Shown here: piece by piece, positions 16,964-25,730 of the stretch
How positions within the stretch are numbered: the first letter of the stretch is position 1
How the letters are laid out: each line of letters opens with the position of its first letter
Origin: Stagnimonas sp.
Lineage (GTDB): Bacteria > Pseudomonadota > Gammaproteobacteria > Nevskiales > Nevskiaceae
NCBI GenBank assembly: GCA_030652575.1
Contig: JAUSQI010000160.1
Span: 1-64,000, forward strand
Reading direction: 5' to 3'
DNA length: 64,000 bases
The notes under the pieces: model-generated
Databases searched by the model: none
The model's input: only the letters and a program-made list of their open reading frames with translations
Told to the model about the DNA's origin: nothing
Translations under genes and position numbers: made by a program

Positions 16964-19270
16964 ATGCTGCGATGGATCCTCGCCTACACCCTTGCCGTGC
17001 TCGCCACGCAGGCGCTGCCTGCGCTGCCGCCGTGGTGGCTGGGTGCTCTGGTGCTGACGCTGGCGCTTTGGCCGTGGCGCTACCGACCCCTCGCACTGGC
17101 AGTTGCCCTTGGTTTTGCCCTGACGCTCTGGCGTGCCGAAGCACGCCTCGCCGACCGCTGGACAGAGGCGCGCCAAGGCGAGGAAGTGATCGTCACCGGC
17201 CACATCGCCTCGCTGCCCGAGCAGGCGCAGGAGCAATGGGCGGCCCACAACCGCGGCGGTGGCGCAGCACCGCAATACACCTGGCGCTTTACCTTTGAAC
17301 CGGATCGCGGGGACGTGCCACGACGCATCCGCAGCAGCTGGTATCGCACGCCGGAAACGCTGCGCGGCGGTGACTGCTGGCGCTTCACGCTGCGGCTGAA
17401 AAGCCCGCGCGGCTCGCAAAACCCGGATGGCTTCGATTACGAGGCATGGCTCTATCGGCAAGGCCTTGGCGCCAATGCCACGGTGCGCGCGGCCGAGCGT
17501 TGCGACGAGGCTGGGGTTTACCCGGTGCTGCGGCTGCGACAGGCCATCCGCGACCGGCTCGATATCGCGCTGCCGCCCAGCCCGGCGCGCGGCGTGCTCA
17601 CCGCGCTGGTGCTGGGTGATGCGAGCGGTTTGCGCGATGCCGATTGGGATGCCTTCAGGTTGACCGGCACGTCGCATCTGGTCGCCATCTCGGGCTTCAA
17701 TCTCGCCATCGTCGCGGGCTTTGCGTTCTTTCTGCTGCGCTGGTCCTGGGGCGCATGGCCGCCATTCACGCGTCGCCTGCCGGCACAGAAAGCGGCGGCC
17801 CTCGGCGCCGCAGGCATCGCCATCTTCTATGCGCTGCTTGCCGGCTTCGAGCCGCCCGTCACACGCGCCCTGATGATGCTGCTGATCGGTCTCGGCGCAC
17901 TCTTTCTCAACCGCAGCGCGCATCCCTTCCGCGTCTTGGCGCTGGCTTGGGGTGTGATCCTGCTCGCCGACCCCTTCGCCGTGCTGAGCGCCGGTCTCTG
18001 GCTCTCCTTCGGCGCGGTCGCCGCCATTGTCTGGCTCGCCAGTGGGCGGCTGGGCACCGAGAGCGGCTGGCGCACCGCCGTGCGGGTGCAGCTGCTGCTC
18101 ACGCTGCTGCTGGCGCCGCTGACGCTGTTCTTTTTCCAGGGCACCGCCTGGATCGCGCCCTTCGTGAACCTGCTGGCGGTGCCGTGGTTCGCGCTGCTCA
18201 CGCCGCTCGCCTTGGTGGCCGTGCTGCTGTTGTGGATCATGCCTGCACTCGCCATGCCGCTGCTGCATCTCACCGACACCGCACTCGCCGGCACCCACAC
18301 CGTGCTGCGCACGCTGGCCGAAACCCACGCCGATGGCTGGCTGGCCGCAGCACCGCCGTCCGCTGCGCTGCTGCTGGCCTTGCTGGGTGCCGCACTGCTG
18401 ACGGTGCCGCGTGGCGTCCCCCTGCGTGGCTTGGGCTTGCTGTGCCTGCTGCCGCTTGCCGGGCCGCCGCACACGGCGCCAAGGAGCGGCTTCACGCTGA
18501 CGGCACTCGATGTGGGGCAGGGGCTCGCGGTGGTGGTCCGCACCGCAAACCACACCCTGCTGTTCGATACCGGCCCGGCCTATGAAGAGGGCTTCGATGC
18601 CGGACGCTCCGTGGTCGTGCCCTATCTGCTGGGGCAGGGTGTGAGGCAACTCGACATGCTGCTGGTCTCCCACGGCGACCTCGACCACCGCGGCGGCGCA
18701 CCCGCGGTGCGCGCCGCACTCAGTCCGCTGGAAGAGCGCGGCGCTTTTGCCCGCACGCCCTGTGCCGCAGGGCAGGCTTGGCAGTGGGACGACGTACGCT
18801 TCACCGTGCTCAACGGCCCGGCGGATGCGGCGGGTGAGCCCTCGGCCGACAACAACGGCGGCTGCGTGCTGCGCGTCGAGACCGGCAGCCACGCCGCACT
18901 GCTGCCCGCCGATATCGAAAAGGACGCCGAAGCCCGTCTGCTCCGGGATCATCCCGAAGCCTTGAGTGCCGACGTGCTGGTGGCCGCCCACCACGGCAGC
19001 CGCACCTCGTCCACACCGGCCTTTGTCGAAGCCGTGAATCCCGAGGTGGTGATCTTTTCCGCCGGCTACGCCAACAGCTACCGCCATCCACGGCCTGAAG
19101 TGGTGGCGCGGTTCCAGCGCCTGGGCATTGCCATGCACATGACCGGGCATGAAGGGGCGCTCACACTACCTATCGACCCGCAGACGGGTGCAGGCGACGT
19201 GCAGGCCTGGCGGCAGGTGTGGCCGCGCTATTGGTGGGCAGCGGTATTGCCGGTACCGCATCTCGACTAG
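16964..19270 (+). CDS. comEC: DNA internalisation competence protein ComEC/Rec2
   Basis: A 768-residue membrane protein in the order DUF4131 region, Competence channel domain (about residues 200-470, beginning VLTALVLGDASGLRDADW and GTSHLVAISGFNLAIVAG), and a C-terminal metallo-beta-lactamase-like domain (about 500-768: LDVGQGLAVVV, VSHGDLDHRGGAPAV, VAAHHGSRTSS). ComEC forms the inner-membrane channel for single-stranded DNA uptake; the nuclease-like domain may degrade the other strand. All three domains are intact, so the channel is probably functional. The ATG at 16964 has no clear ribosome site; an in-frame TTG lies at 16946. Confidence 0.94.
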   Translation: MLRWILAYTLAVLATQALPALPPWWLGALVLTLALWPWRYRPLALAVALGFALTLWRAEARLADRWTEARQGEEVIVTGHIASLPEQAQEQWAAHNRGGGAAPQYTWRFTFEPDRGDVPRRIRSSWYRTPETLRGGDCWRFTLRLKSPRGSQNPDGFDYEAWLYRQGLGANATVRAAERCDEAGVYPVLRLRQAIRDRLDIALPPSPARGVLTALVLGDASGLRDADWDAFRLTGTSHLVAISGFNLAIVAGFAFFLLRWSWGAWPPFTRRLPAQKAAALGAAGIAIFYALLAGFEPPVTRALMMLLIGLGALFLNRSAHPFRVLALAWGVILLADPFAVLSAGLWLSFGAVAAIVWLASGRLGTESGWRTAVRVQLLLTLLLAPLTLFFFQGTAWIAPFVNLLAVPWFALLTPLALVAVLLLWIMPALAMPLLHLTDTALAGTHTVLRTLAETHADGWLAAAPPSAALLLALLGAALLTVPRGVPLRGLGLLCLLPLAGPPHTAPRSGFTLTALDVGQGLAVVVRTANHTLLFDTGPAYEEGFDAGRSVVVPYLLGQGVRQLDMLLVSHGDLDHRGGAPAVRAALSPLEERGAFARTPCAAGQAWQWDDVRFTVLNGPADAAGEPSADNNGGCVLRVETGSHAALLPADIEKDAEARLLRDHPEALSADVLVAAHHGSRTSSTPAFVEAVNPEVVIFSAGYANSYRHPRPEVVARFQRLGIAMHMTGHEGALTLPIDPQTGAGDVQAWRQVWPRYWWAAVLPVPHLD

Positions 19271-19280
19271 CTCGCATACG

Positions 19281-20894
19281 ATGCCGATTGAACTTCTGTC
19301 AGCACCGACCATGCACTACGACGCTCTGATTCTCGGCGGTGGCCACAACGGCCTCGTCTGCGCCTGCTATCTCGCCCGCGCAGGCTTGAAGGTGCGGGTG
19401 CTGGAGCGGCGCAGCGTGCTGGGTGGGGCTGCGGTGACGGAAGAGTTCGCACCGGGCTTTCGCAATTCCACGGCCAGCTACACGGTGAGCCTGCTGCACC
19501 CCAAGGTCATTCGCGAACTGAAACTGGTCGAGCATGGCTTGAAGATCGTCGAGCGGCCGTTCTCCAACTTTCTACCCCTGGGTGATGGCGCAGGCCAGTG
19601 CATCCGTATTGGCGGTGGGCTGACCGCGACGCAGGCCGAAGTCGCCCGCTATTCCAGGTGCGATGCGGAGCGCCTGCCGGACTATTACGCCCTGCTCGAA
19701 CGCGTTGCCGACGCGCTGCGCGCAATGCTCTTGCAAACGCCACCCAATGTCGGCGGCGGCATCGGGGCGCTGCTGGAGGCATGGAAGAGCGCGAAGGTAT
19801 TCAAGAACCTCGACCTTGCGACGCAACGCGATGTGCTCGATCTTTTCTCGCTGAGCGCCGGCGACCTGCTCAACCGCTGGTTCGAGTCCGCACCGCTCAA
19901 GGCCTGCTTCGGTTTCGATTCCATCGTCGGCAATTTCGCCAGCCCCTATGCGCCGGGCAGCGCCTATGTGCTGCTGCATCACGTGTTCGGCGAGGTCAAC
20001 GGCAAGTCCGGTGTGTGGGGCCATGCGCTGGGCGGCATGGGGGCGATCACGCAGGCGATTGCCGCCGAGGCGCGCGCACTGGGCGCGACGCTTTCGACCG
20101 ATTGCGCGGTGTCGCGCGTGCGCCCGCTGGGCAAGCTGATCGAGGTGCAATTGGAGAATGGCGAGGGGCTGACGGCGTCGCGCGTCGCCAGCAATCTCAA
20201 CCCCAAACTCTTGTTCACGCGCCTGCTCGATGCGAACGAGCGGGATCCGGAACTCACCAAACGCTTCACCGATTACCAGTGCGAGAGCGCGACGCTGCGC
20301 ATGAATGTGGCGCTCAGCGAGCTGCCGGATTTCCGCTGTGCGCCCGGCACGGCGCTGGAAGCGCATCACCAGAGCGGCATCATCCTGGCGCCCTCGCTCG
20401 CCTACATGGAGCGTGCCTACGTCGAGGCGCGTGAGCAGGGTTGGACGAAGCAGCCCATCGTCGAGATGCTGATTCCCTCGACGGTGGACGACTCGCTTGC
20501 GCCCAAGGGCCAGCACGTGGCGAGCCTGTTTTGCCAGCACTTCCGCTACGCCCTGCCGGATGGCCGCAGCTGGGACGACGAACGCGAGGCAGCGGCGGAT
20601 GCGGTGATCGAGGTCGTCAATCACGCAGCGCCCAACTTCAAGGCCAGCGTCGTCGCGCGGCAGGTGCACACGCCGCTCGATCTCGAACGCAAGTTCGGCC
20701 TTGTCGGCGGCGACATCTTTCACGGCAAGCTCTCGCTCAACCAGCTGTTCAGCGCGCGGCCGCTGCTTGGCATGGGCGACTACCGAACACCAGTTAGAGG
20801 CCTTTATCTCTGCGGTTCCGGCACGCATCCCGGCGGGGGTGTCACGGGCATCCCCGGCCACAATGCAGCGCGGGAAATGCTGCGGGATCTCTAA
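19281..20894 (+). CDS. FAD-dependent oxidoreductase, phytoene desaturase/PYROXD2-like
   Basis: A 537-residue flavoprotein. The dinucleotide-binding start YDALILGGGHNGLVCACYLARAGLKVRVLER is the classic GxGxxG-type FAD motif, and the C-terminal LYLCGSGTHPGGGVTGIPGHNAA is the FAD signature of CrtI-like proteins. The middle (SFASPYAPGSAYVLLHH, MGAITQAIAAEARALGA) fits the COG1233 PYROXD2 branch rather than a carotenoid pathway enzyme; no carotenoid genes are nearby. It starts 10 bases after comEC. ATG at 19281 or 19311 are both possible and neither has a ribosome site. The substrate is unknown. Confidence 0.87.
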   Translation: MPIELLSAPTMHYDALILGGGHNGLVCACYLARAGLKVRVLERRSVLGGAAVTEEFAPGFRNSTASYTVSLLHPKVIRELKLVEHGLKIVERPFSNFLPLGDGAGQCIRIGGGLTATQAEVARYSRCDAERLPDYYALLERVADALRAMLLQTPPNVGGGIGALLEAWKSAKVFKNLDLATQRDVLDLFSLSAGDLLNRWFESAPLKACFGFDSIVGNFASPYAPGSAYVLLHHVFGEVNGKSGVWGHALGGMGAITQAIAAEARALGATLSTDCAVSRVRPLGKLIEVQLENGEGLTASRVASNLNPKLLFTRLLDANERDPELTKRFTDYQCESATLRMNVALSELPDFRCAPGTALEAHHQSGIILAPSLAYMERAYVEAREQGWTKQPIVEMLIPSTVDDSLAPKGQHVASLFCQHFRYALPDGRSWDDEREAAADAVIEVVNHAAPNFKASVVARQVHTPLDLERKFGLVGGDIFHGKLSLNQLFSARPLLGMGDYRTPVRGLYLCGSGTHPGGGVTGIPGHNAAREMLRDL

Positions 20895-20974
20895 GGTCGG
20901 CATCACTCAGTTGGGGCTCAGTTTGGGTTTGCAGGATCACCTGCGTGCACTCAAGTCACGCAAGGAGATCACCC

Positions 20975-21217
20975 ATGTATAGCCACTACGCTTCGGTCAG
21001 CGGTTTGCCTTCTTCGATGTCGATGGCGCTCGATTCAATGTTCGATGCCGCCGAAGAAAACCTGTGGAGCGACGACGAGGATCGTCCCGCGGTGCCGGGC
21101 AAGGACGAGCAGGATCTGGACACCGATTACGATCCTGATCCCGCGCAGGAAGCCACGCCGGTCAAAAACGCGCCGGACAAAAAGCCAGTCGCGAAAAAGC
21201 CTGCAAAAAAGCGCTAG
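20975..21217 (+). CDS. Small charged protein with acidic middle and lysine-rich tail
   Basis: The 80-residue product starts with MYSHYASVSGLPSSMSMALD, turns strongly acidic (EENLWSDDEDRP, DEQDLDTDYDPDPAQE) and ends in a Lys/Pro/Ala tail (KKPVAKKPAKKR). It has no signal peptide or membrane helix and is probably disordered. An AAGGAGA ribosome site lies 6 bases before the ATG at 20975, good evidence for expression. The tail resembles nucleic-acid binding extensions but that is inference. The stop overlaps the convergent hisI stop by 4 bases. No family recognised. Confidence 0.7.
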   Translation: MYSHYASVSGLPSSMSMALDSMFDAAEENLWSDDEDRPAVPGKDEQDLDTDYDPDPAQEATPVKNAPDKKPVAKKPAKKR

Positions 21218-21693
21218 AGAATCGTCGGGTTCGGCACGTCGCCGTAGACCTTGAGCGGGTCGAACATCTTTTCGCTTTCTTCGAACTTCAATTCACGCAC
21301 CCCGCCGTCGCCGGTGGGAATGCTGCGGTAGAAGCAGCTGCGATAACCAACGTGGCAGCTGGCATCGCCGGGGATCGATACGCGCAGCCAGACGGCGTCC
21401 TGGTCGTCGTCGATGCGCATCTCCAGCACTTTTTGCACCAGCCCCGATGACGCGCCCTTGTGCCAGAGCACCTTGCGGCTGCGGCTGTAGTAGTGCGCTT
21501 CGCCGGTGGTGATGGTCTTGGTGAAGGCTTCAAGATTCATGTAGCCGAGCATCAGCACTTCGCCCGAGTTGGCGGCGGTGGTGACGCAAGGAATCAGGCC
21601 GTCGGCGTCGAACTTGGGCGCCAGCTCATGGCCTTCTTCCACCTGTTCGATGGTCACGCGGTTGAAGAGCTTCACGTCGTCGGTCATGGTCAT
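21214..21693 (-). CDS. hisI: Phosphoribosyl-AMP cyclohydrolase HisI
   Basis: A 159-residue monofunctional HisI. The core FDADGLIPCVTTAANSGEVLMLGYMN, the segment HYYSRSRKVLWHKGASSG and the metal-site motif ASCHVGYRSCFYR are all diagnostic, with the conserved Asp cluster RIDDDQDAVW. It opens the purine ring of phosphoribosyl-AMP, the third step of histidine synthesis, in the cytoplasm. No HisE domain is fused, unlike the bifunctional HisIE of many gammaproteobacteria, and no other his gene adjoins it. ATG at 21693 or 21687 may be the start. It is divergent from the Zur-like gene with a 52-base gap. Confidence 0.94.
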   Translation of the reverse strand: MTMTDDVKLFNRVTIEQVEEGHELAPKFDADGLIPCVTTAANSGEVLMLGYMNLEAFTKTITTGEAHYYSRSRKVLWHKGASSGLVQKVLEMRIDDDQDAVWLRVSIPGDASCHVGYRSCFYRSIPTGDGGVRELKFEESEKMFDPLKVYGDVPNPTIL

Positions 21694-21745
21694 TTATCCG
21701 GCAGGACACGGCCAAAAATGGGCGCGAAGGATACCATTGCAAGCC

Positions 21746-22228
21746 ATGACGACCGCCCACTTGCACACGCCCCACATCCACACCGCGCATTGCCACAGCA
21801 AAGCCGAGCGGCTGGCCGAGGCAGATGCACTGGTGCAGCGCAAAGGTGCGCGGTTCACCACCATGCGGCGGGCGACCTACGATTTTTTACTCGCGCAGAA
21901 AGCGCCGCTGTCGGCCTACGACATTCTGGCCAAGCTGGAAACCAGGCTCAATAAAAAACTCGCCCCGCCGACGGTTTACCGCGCGCTGGATTTTCTACTG
22001 GAGCAGGGGCTCATCCACCGATTGGAAACCAATAACGCTTACCTCGTCTGCGACCATCCCGGCGCCGCGCACGAGAGCGTGTATCTGGTGTGCACGCAAT
22101 GCGGCAAGACGCAGGAGGTGGATGACCATGCCGTGGCCCATCTGCTCGAAACCAAGGCGCACACTTTTGGATTCACGCCCAGCAAGCAGGTGATCGAAGT
22201 GCAGGGGCTGTGCAGCAACTGCAACTGA
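21746..22228 (+). CDS. zur: Fur family regulator, Zur-like
   Basis: A 160-residue Fur-family protein: a His-rich N-terminus (TTAHLHTPHIHTAHCH), a winged helix with FTTMRRATYDFLLAQKAPLSAYDIL and PPTVYRALDFLLEQGLIHRLE, and a dimerisation domain with structural-zinc cysteines in CTQCGK and CSNC. The HRLETNNAYLVCDHPGAAH wording is closer to Zur than to Fur or PerR. It likely represses zinc uptake genes when zinc is plentiful. The ATG at 21746 is chosen because it fits normal Zur length; upstream frame codes through hisI antisense. A zinc-type exporter gene lies at 49.8-50.7 kb. Zur specificity is probable, not proven. Confidence 0.85.
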   Translation: MTTAHLHTPHIHTAHCHSKAERLAEADALVQRKGARFTTMRRATYDFLLAQKAPLSAYDILAKLETRLNKKLAPPTVYRALDFLLEQGLIHRLETNNAYLVCDHPGAAHESVYLVCTQCGKTQEVDDHAVAHLLETKAHTFGFTPSKQVIEVQGLCSNCN

Positions 22229-22280
22229 AACATGGTTCTTTAGTAATTATCTTTGTTAGGGGTTGCGCAAGCACGCTGAA

Positions 22281-22301
22281 CGGTGCAATTTAGATGCACT
22301 G
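22281..22301. promoter_or_regulatory. Dyad upstream of the ompA-like gene
   Basis: GTGCA (22283-22287) and TGCAC (22295-22299) form an inverted repeat around an AT-rich 7-base centre, 55 bases before the start codon. The left half lies in the 11-mer TGAACGGTGCA, also present before the M36 protease gene. It may be an operator. Confidence 0.4.
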
Positions 22302-22354
22302 GCGATTGCGGATAAATCGCTAGTAACCAATACAACTCAAACAAGGATGTTGTT

Positions 22355-23479
22355 ATGCGCAAAAAAGCCGCATTGCTGTTGATCTTTGCTGGCCTACTGC
22401 CAGCCCACGCCCAAGAACCCGTTGCGGTCGAAGCCGTGCCGGTTGCCGAGGTTGTGGAAGTTTCTGAAACTGCGCAAGACGTTGTACAGGTGTCTGAAGC
22501 CAATCAGTATTTTGCTGTTCTGCCCGGCTATTTCGGCGCAGACAAAAGCCGCGGCGGCACTGGCGACGGCGTCACGGTTTCAGGCATTTACGGCTATCGC
22601 TTCTCGCCGCATTGGGGCGTCGAGCTCAACTTGATGGGCAGCAGCATCGAGACGGGAAATGACAAGGGCACCGACTTTTACCAGCTCGGTGGCACGGCCG
22701 ACCTGGTGTATGGCCTCAAGGACCGCAGCCTGTCATGGACGCCTTTCGTGCTGATCGGCATCGGCGGCGTGAACAACGACATCGTGCCGAACTCGCAGGA
22801 CAAGATCAGCCTGATCGGCAACGTCGGTCTGGGCGTGGTCACAGGCCCTCTCACCAGCCTTGGGTTCAAGCTGCGCGCCGAAGGCCGCTACCAGCGCGAC
22901 CAGTTTCAGGGTGACTACGACGACTACCGCGTGTTGGGCGGCATCGAGTTTCCGTTCGGCACGCGCACCGTTGCTTTGAGCGCGCTGACGCCGCCTGCGG
23001 TTGAAATCCGCGAAGTCTTCGTGCCAGCGCCCTTCATCGACAGCGACAAAGACACGATTGAAGACAGCCGCGACAAATGCGCCGACACGCCCGAGGGGCT
23101 GAAAGTGGATGCCGATGGCTGCGTGATCGAGGGTCAGGCGATGGAGCTGAAGGGTGTGACCTTCGCCTTCAACAGCGCACAGCTCCAGCTCAATGCGCAG
23201 ACAGTGCTCGACTACGTGGTGAAGGGCATGAAGGGCCAGCCGAGCATGACGGTGGAAATCGCCGGCCATACCGACTCAGCCGGCCCACAGGCCTACAACC
23301 AGAAGTTGTCGCAACAACGCGCCGAATCGGTGAATGCCTATCTGACTGCCCAGGGCATCGATGCCGGTCGCCTCACAGCCAAGGGCTATGGCGAGACCGA
23401 GCTGCTGATCAAGCCTGAAATCAGTGACACCGACAAGGAGCGCAACCGCCGTGTTGTGTTCCATGTCGTTGGCAAGTAA
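22355..23479 (+). CDS. OmpA family outer-membrane protein
   Basis: A 374-residue exported protein. Residues 1-19 are a signal peptide ending AHA, followed by a Val/Glu-rich stretch, an eight-stranded OmpA-like beta-barrel (about 50-210, GIYGYRFSPHWGVELNLMG), a calcium-binding type repeat (DSDKDTIEDSRDKCADTPEG), and a C-terminal OmpA peptidoglycan-binding domain (about 265-374: VTFAFNSAQL, VEIAGHTDSAGPQAYNQKLSQQRAESV). It ties the outer membrane to the cell wall. AAGGATG stands before the ATG. Its upstream region carries a GTGCA-N7-TGCAC dyad. A lipoprotein gene follows at 41 bases and is probably cotranscribed. Confidence 0.92.
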   Translation: MRKKAALLLIFAGLLPAHAQEPVAVEAVPVAEVVEVSETAQDVVQVSEANQYFAVLPGYFGADKSRGGTGDGVTVSGIYGYRFSPHWGVELNLMGSSIETGNDKGTDFYQLGGTADLVYGLKDRSLSWTPFVLIGIGGVNNDIVPNSQDKISLIGNVGLGVVTGPLTSLGFKLRAEGRYQRDQFQGDYDDYRVLGGIEFPFGTRTVALSALTPPAVEIREVFVPAPFIDSDKDTIEDSRDKCADTPEGLKVDADGCVIEGQAMELKGVTFAFNSAQLQLNAQTVLDYVVKGMKGQPSMTVEIAGHTDSAGPQAYNQKLSQQRAESVNAYLTAQGIDAGRLTAKGYGETELLIKPEISDTDKERNRRVVFHVVGK

Positions 23480-23520
23480 TCAAACTCTTTATCTCTCGCA
23501 AGGACGCGAAGGAAAATCCC

Positions 23521-24633
23521 ATGAAAAACATCGTCATCAAGAAGCCGCACGACTACAAAATCCATCTGATCGGTGCCGCGCTCACGGCCGTCATGCTCAT
23601 TGGCTGCTCGGCGGATGAAGGCGGCGCGGTGACAGTCCCCGGCGTGCCGGTCCCTGGCACGCCGAATGCCACGCCGCCGACCATCGGCACCCTGATGGCC
23701 ACGCCGAACCCGGTCGCTGCGGGTGCCACGACCACCATCAACTACGAAGCCACCGGTGCGGTGAGTTGCGTGGCGACGGGTCAGTGGGCCGGCACCACGC
23801 TCAGCACCAGCGGCACTGTGGTGGTTACCGCGCCCACAGTTCCGGGTGTTTACACCTACGGCGTGACCTGCACCAACTCCACGGGTCAGCAAACGTCGCA
23901 GTCCATCAATGTCACGGTGGTCGCGGCGCCGAGCGGTGACGGGTCGGATGTGATCGGCGGCGATGACGGCAGCTTGTTGCCGAATGATGGCACCACGCCC
24001 ACGGATGTCACCGATGGCGGAACGCCGATAGCCGGCAATTTCAAGTGCTCCTCCAGCGCGCGCACCTATGGCAACAGCCCCACCACGACGGTCTCGCTCA
24101 ACGGCCTGCTGGGCGGCACGGTGCTCACCACACTGCTTGACCTGCTCGGCGCCGGTACGGTGACCCAGCTGCTGAACAGCGTCACTGCCAAGGAAAACGC
24201 GGTGGATCGCAGCCTCGATACCTTCGCCCAGTACAACCTGACGGCGGGTCTGTTGACGCTGCCGCTGGTCGGCAATCTGGTGTCTTCGGTGGATCTTGTT
24301 GTAGGGCTCAACAGCAAGGTGCCGATGGGTCAATACGCGGTATTCGGGCTGACCTTCCCCAGCGCCACCGTCGAGGCCACGTTGCTGCAGACGCTCACCG
24401 TCACCACCTTCAACGGCACCGAAGTCGCCGAGACACGCGATATCAGTCTGAGTTCGCTGGACCTGCTGGGCTTGGGCCTGGCCGGCGAACCCGCGCTGTT
24501 CGTGGGTTTCAAGACCACCGTGCCCTACGACAGTGTTTCGATCAATCTCGATCCTTCGCTGCTGTCTGTCAATGTCGGCAATGCGATGAACGTGCATGAG
24601 CTGTGCACGGGCGGGTCGTTCGTGGCGCCTTGA
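23521..24633 (+). CDS. Putative lipoprotein with an Ig-like N-terminal domain
   Basis: The 370-residue product has a lipoprotein signal (AALTAVMLIGC, lipidated C29). Residues about 45-140 look like an Ig/PKD-type strand sandwich (TIGTLMATPNPVAAGATTTINYEA to INVTVVAAP) and contain two cysteines. After a Gly/Asp/Thr linker, residues 190-370 are hydrophobic and Leu/Thr/Val-rich (GLLGGTVLTTLLDLLGAGTV), with cysteines near both ends (FKCSSSA, HELCTGG). No family was recognised. It follows the OmpA-like gene by 41 bases with its own GAAGGAAAA ribosome site, then a strong terminator, so the two form an operon. A role at the outer membrane is inferred. Confidence 0.78.
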   Translation: MKNIVIKKPHDYKIHLIGAALTAVMLIGCSADEGGAVTVPGVPVPGTPNATPPTIGTLMATPNPVAAGATTTINYEATGAVSCVATGQWAGTTLSTSGTVVVTAPTVPGVYTYGVTCTNSTGQQTSQSINVTVVAAPSGDGSDVIGGDDGSLLPNDGTTPTDVTDGGTPIAGNFKCSSSARTYGNSPTTTVSLNGLLGGTVLTTLLDLLGAGTVTQLLNSVTAKENAVDRSLDTFAQYNLTAGLLTLPLVGNLVSSVDLVVGLNSKVPMGQYAVFGLTFPSATVEATLLQTLTVTTFNGTEVAETRDISLSSLDLLGLGLAGEPALFVGFKTTVPYDSVSINLDPSLLSVNVGNAMNVHELCTGGSFVAP

Positions 24634-24655
24634 TCGCCGCATTGCGGTGTTCGTG

Positions 24656-24687
24656 AAAAAGCCCGGTCAGTGATGACCGGGCTTTTT
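24656..24687 (+). terminator. Rho-independent terminator after the ompA-lipoprotein operon
   Basis: A 14-bp perfect stem (aaaaagcccggtca / tgaccgggcttttt) with a GTGA loop, 22 bases after the lipoprotein stop. Its A run on the other side means it can also stop transcripts of the convergent PTPS-like gene. Confidence 0.92.
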
Positions 24688-24719
24688 CGTTGCGGCAGCA
24701 GTGGCTTAATGCTTGCGGA

Positions 24720-25568
24720 TCAGCCGCGCCGCGCCAGCGCGCCTTTCATGACGCCTTCGTAGGCGCGCACCGCCACCGCCTGGCCGGGATGCTGCTCGGC
24801 AATGCGGCTGGCGAGGTGTTCGGCGATTTCTTCCACCGTGCTGTCGGTGTTGTGACCCAACAAGTAGCAGCGCGCCTTGGGCAGGCTGAGTTCGAAATGG
24901 CCTTCGGGTGCGTGGTAGGCCACCGACAAACGCTCGCCGTCATCCGCCACCACATGGACGCCGGTGACCAGATAGATATCGCGGAAGGTCTCGGCCCATT
25001 GCGCCTCAAGTGCGACGCTGCGCTGGCCATCCACCGCGATGGCAATGCGTGAGCGATGCCCGTGCGCGATGCGCTGGCAGGCGCCCTGATGCTTGGCAAG
25101 GCCGTGGGTGTAGTGGTAGCTCGCGCCGTCGATGGCCTCATGGCGCAGGCTCACGCTCACGCGCGCGACGTTGGCGGGTACGGCGGCTTTGAGCTGTGGT
25201 TCCAGATGCGCGACGAGTGCCGCCATCGTCACTGCCGGCGCCTCCAGCAAGGTCAAGGCGCAAGGCGGGGCGATGTGTTCGATGCCGCCGGCTTGCGACA
25301 TGAACCAGGTGCGCACGCGACCATCCGGCAGCGTGGTGGTCTGCTGCGCCGGGTAGTGCAGCGGCACGATCAGGGTGTGGTCCGGGCCGCCGTCGATGGC
25401 GCGCTTCAGCTGTTTTTTGACGGCGCCAAAATCCAGCACCATCGATTGCTCGTCGAGCGCGCCTTCAAGCTCCAGATCAACAATCCAGCTCTCGCCCACG
25501 AGACCTCGCACCGGGCAGAGATAGCTGGCGTCGATAACGGTGAGCTGTTCAACAAAGAGAGTGGTCAT
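24720..25568 (-). CDS. Duplicated PTPS/6-carboxytetrahydropterin synthase-like protein
   Basis: A 282-residue protein built from two PTPS-fold halves. The N-terminal half (about 1-140) keeps the MVLDFGAVKKQLKRAIDGGPDHTLIVP segment of QueD-like enzymes but lacks the zinc histidines. The C-terminal half (145-282) has GACQRIAHGHRSR, with catalytic Cys and zinc-ligand HGH pattern, and STVEEIAEHLASRI. The active-site residues are therefore split between halves, suggesting an internal pseudo-dimer. QueD makes 6-carboxytetrahydropterin for queuosine and deazapurine synthesis; no other que gene is nearby, so the exact product is uncertain. The gene is monocistronic between two terminator-bounded units. 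Confidence 0.78.
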   Translation of the reverse strand: MTTLFVEQLTVIDASYLCPVRGLVGESWIVDLELEGALDEQSMVLDFGAVKKQLKRAIDGGPDHTLIVPLHYPAQQTTTLPDGRVRTWFMSQAGGIEHIAPPCALTLLEAPAVTMAALVAHLEPQLKAAVPANVARVSVSLRHEAIDGASYHYTHGLAKHQGACQRIAHGHRSRIAIAVDGQRSVALEAQWAETFRDIYLVTGVHVVADDGERLSVAYHAPEGHFELSLPKARCYLLGHNTDSTVEEIAEHLASRIAEQHPGQAVAVRAYEGVMKGALARRG

Positions 25569-25730
25569 GCAAAGCGGCCTGCAAAATCGACGCGGATTGT
25601 AAGAGCCCCATGCCGGTACCGTGCATGTATCGCCGAGGGATGTAGTGCGTTTACACCATGTCAGTGATGTATTTATCGAGCGGCTGACGGCACGGGGTTT
25701 GCTTGCATCTGGTTTTATTCAATGACAATG

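Noticed and set aside
16415-19150. 911-residue minus-strand frame opposite comEC
   Set aside because: Covers comEC antisense and part of the hydroxylase gene in another frame; a GC-skew artefact.
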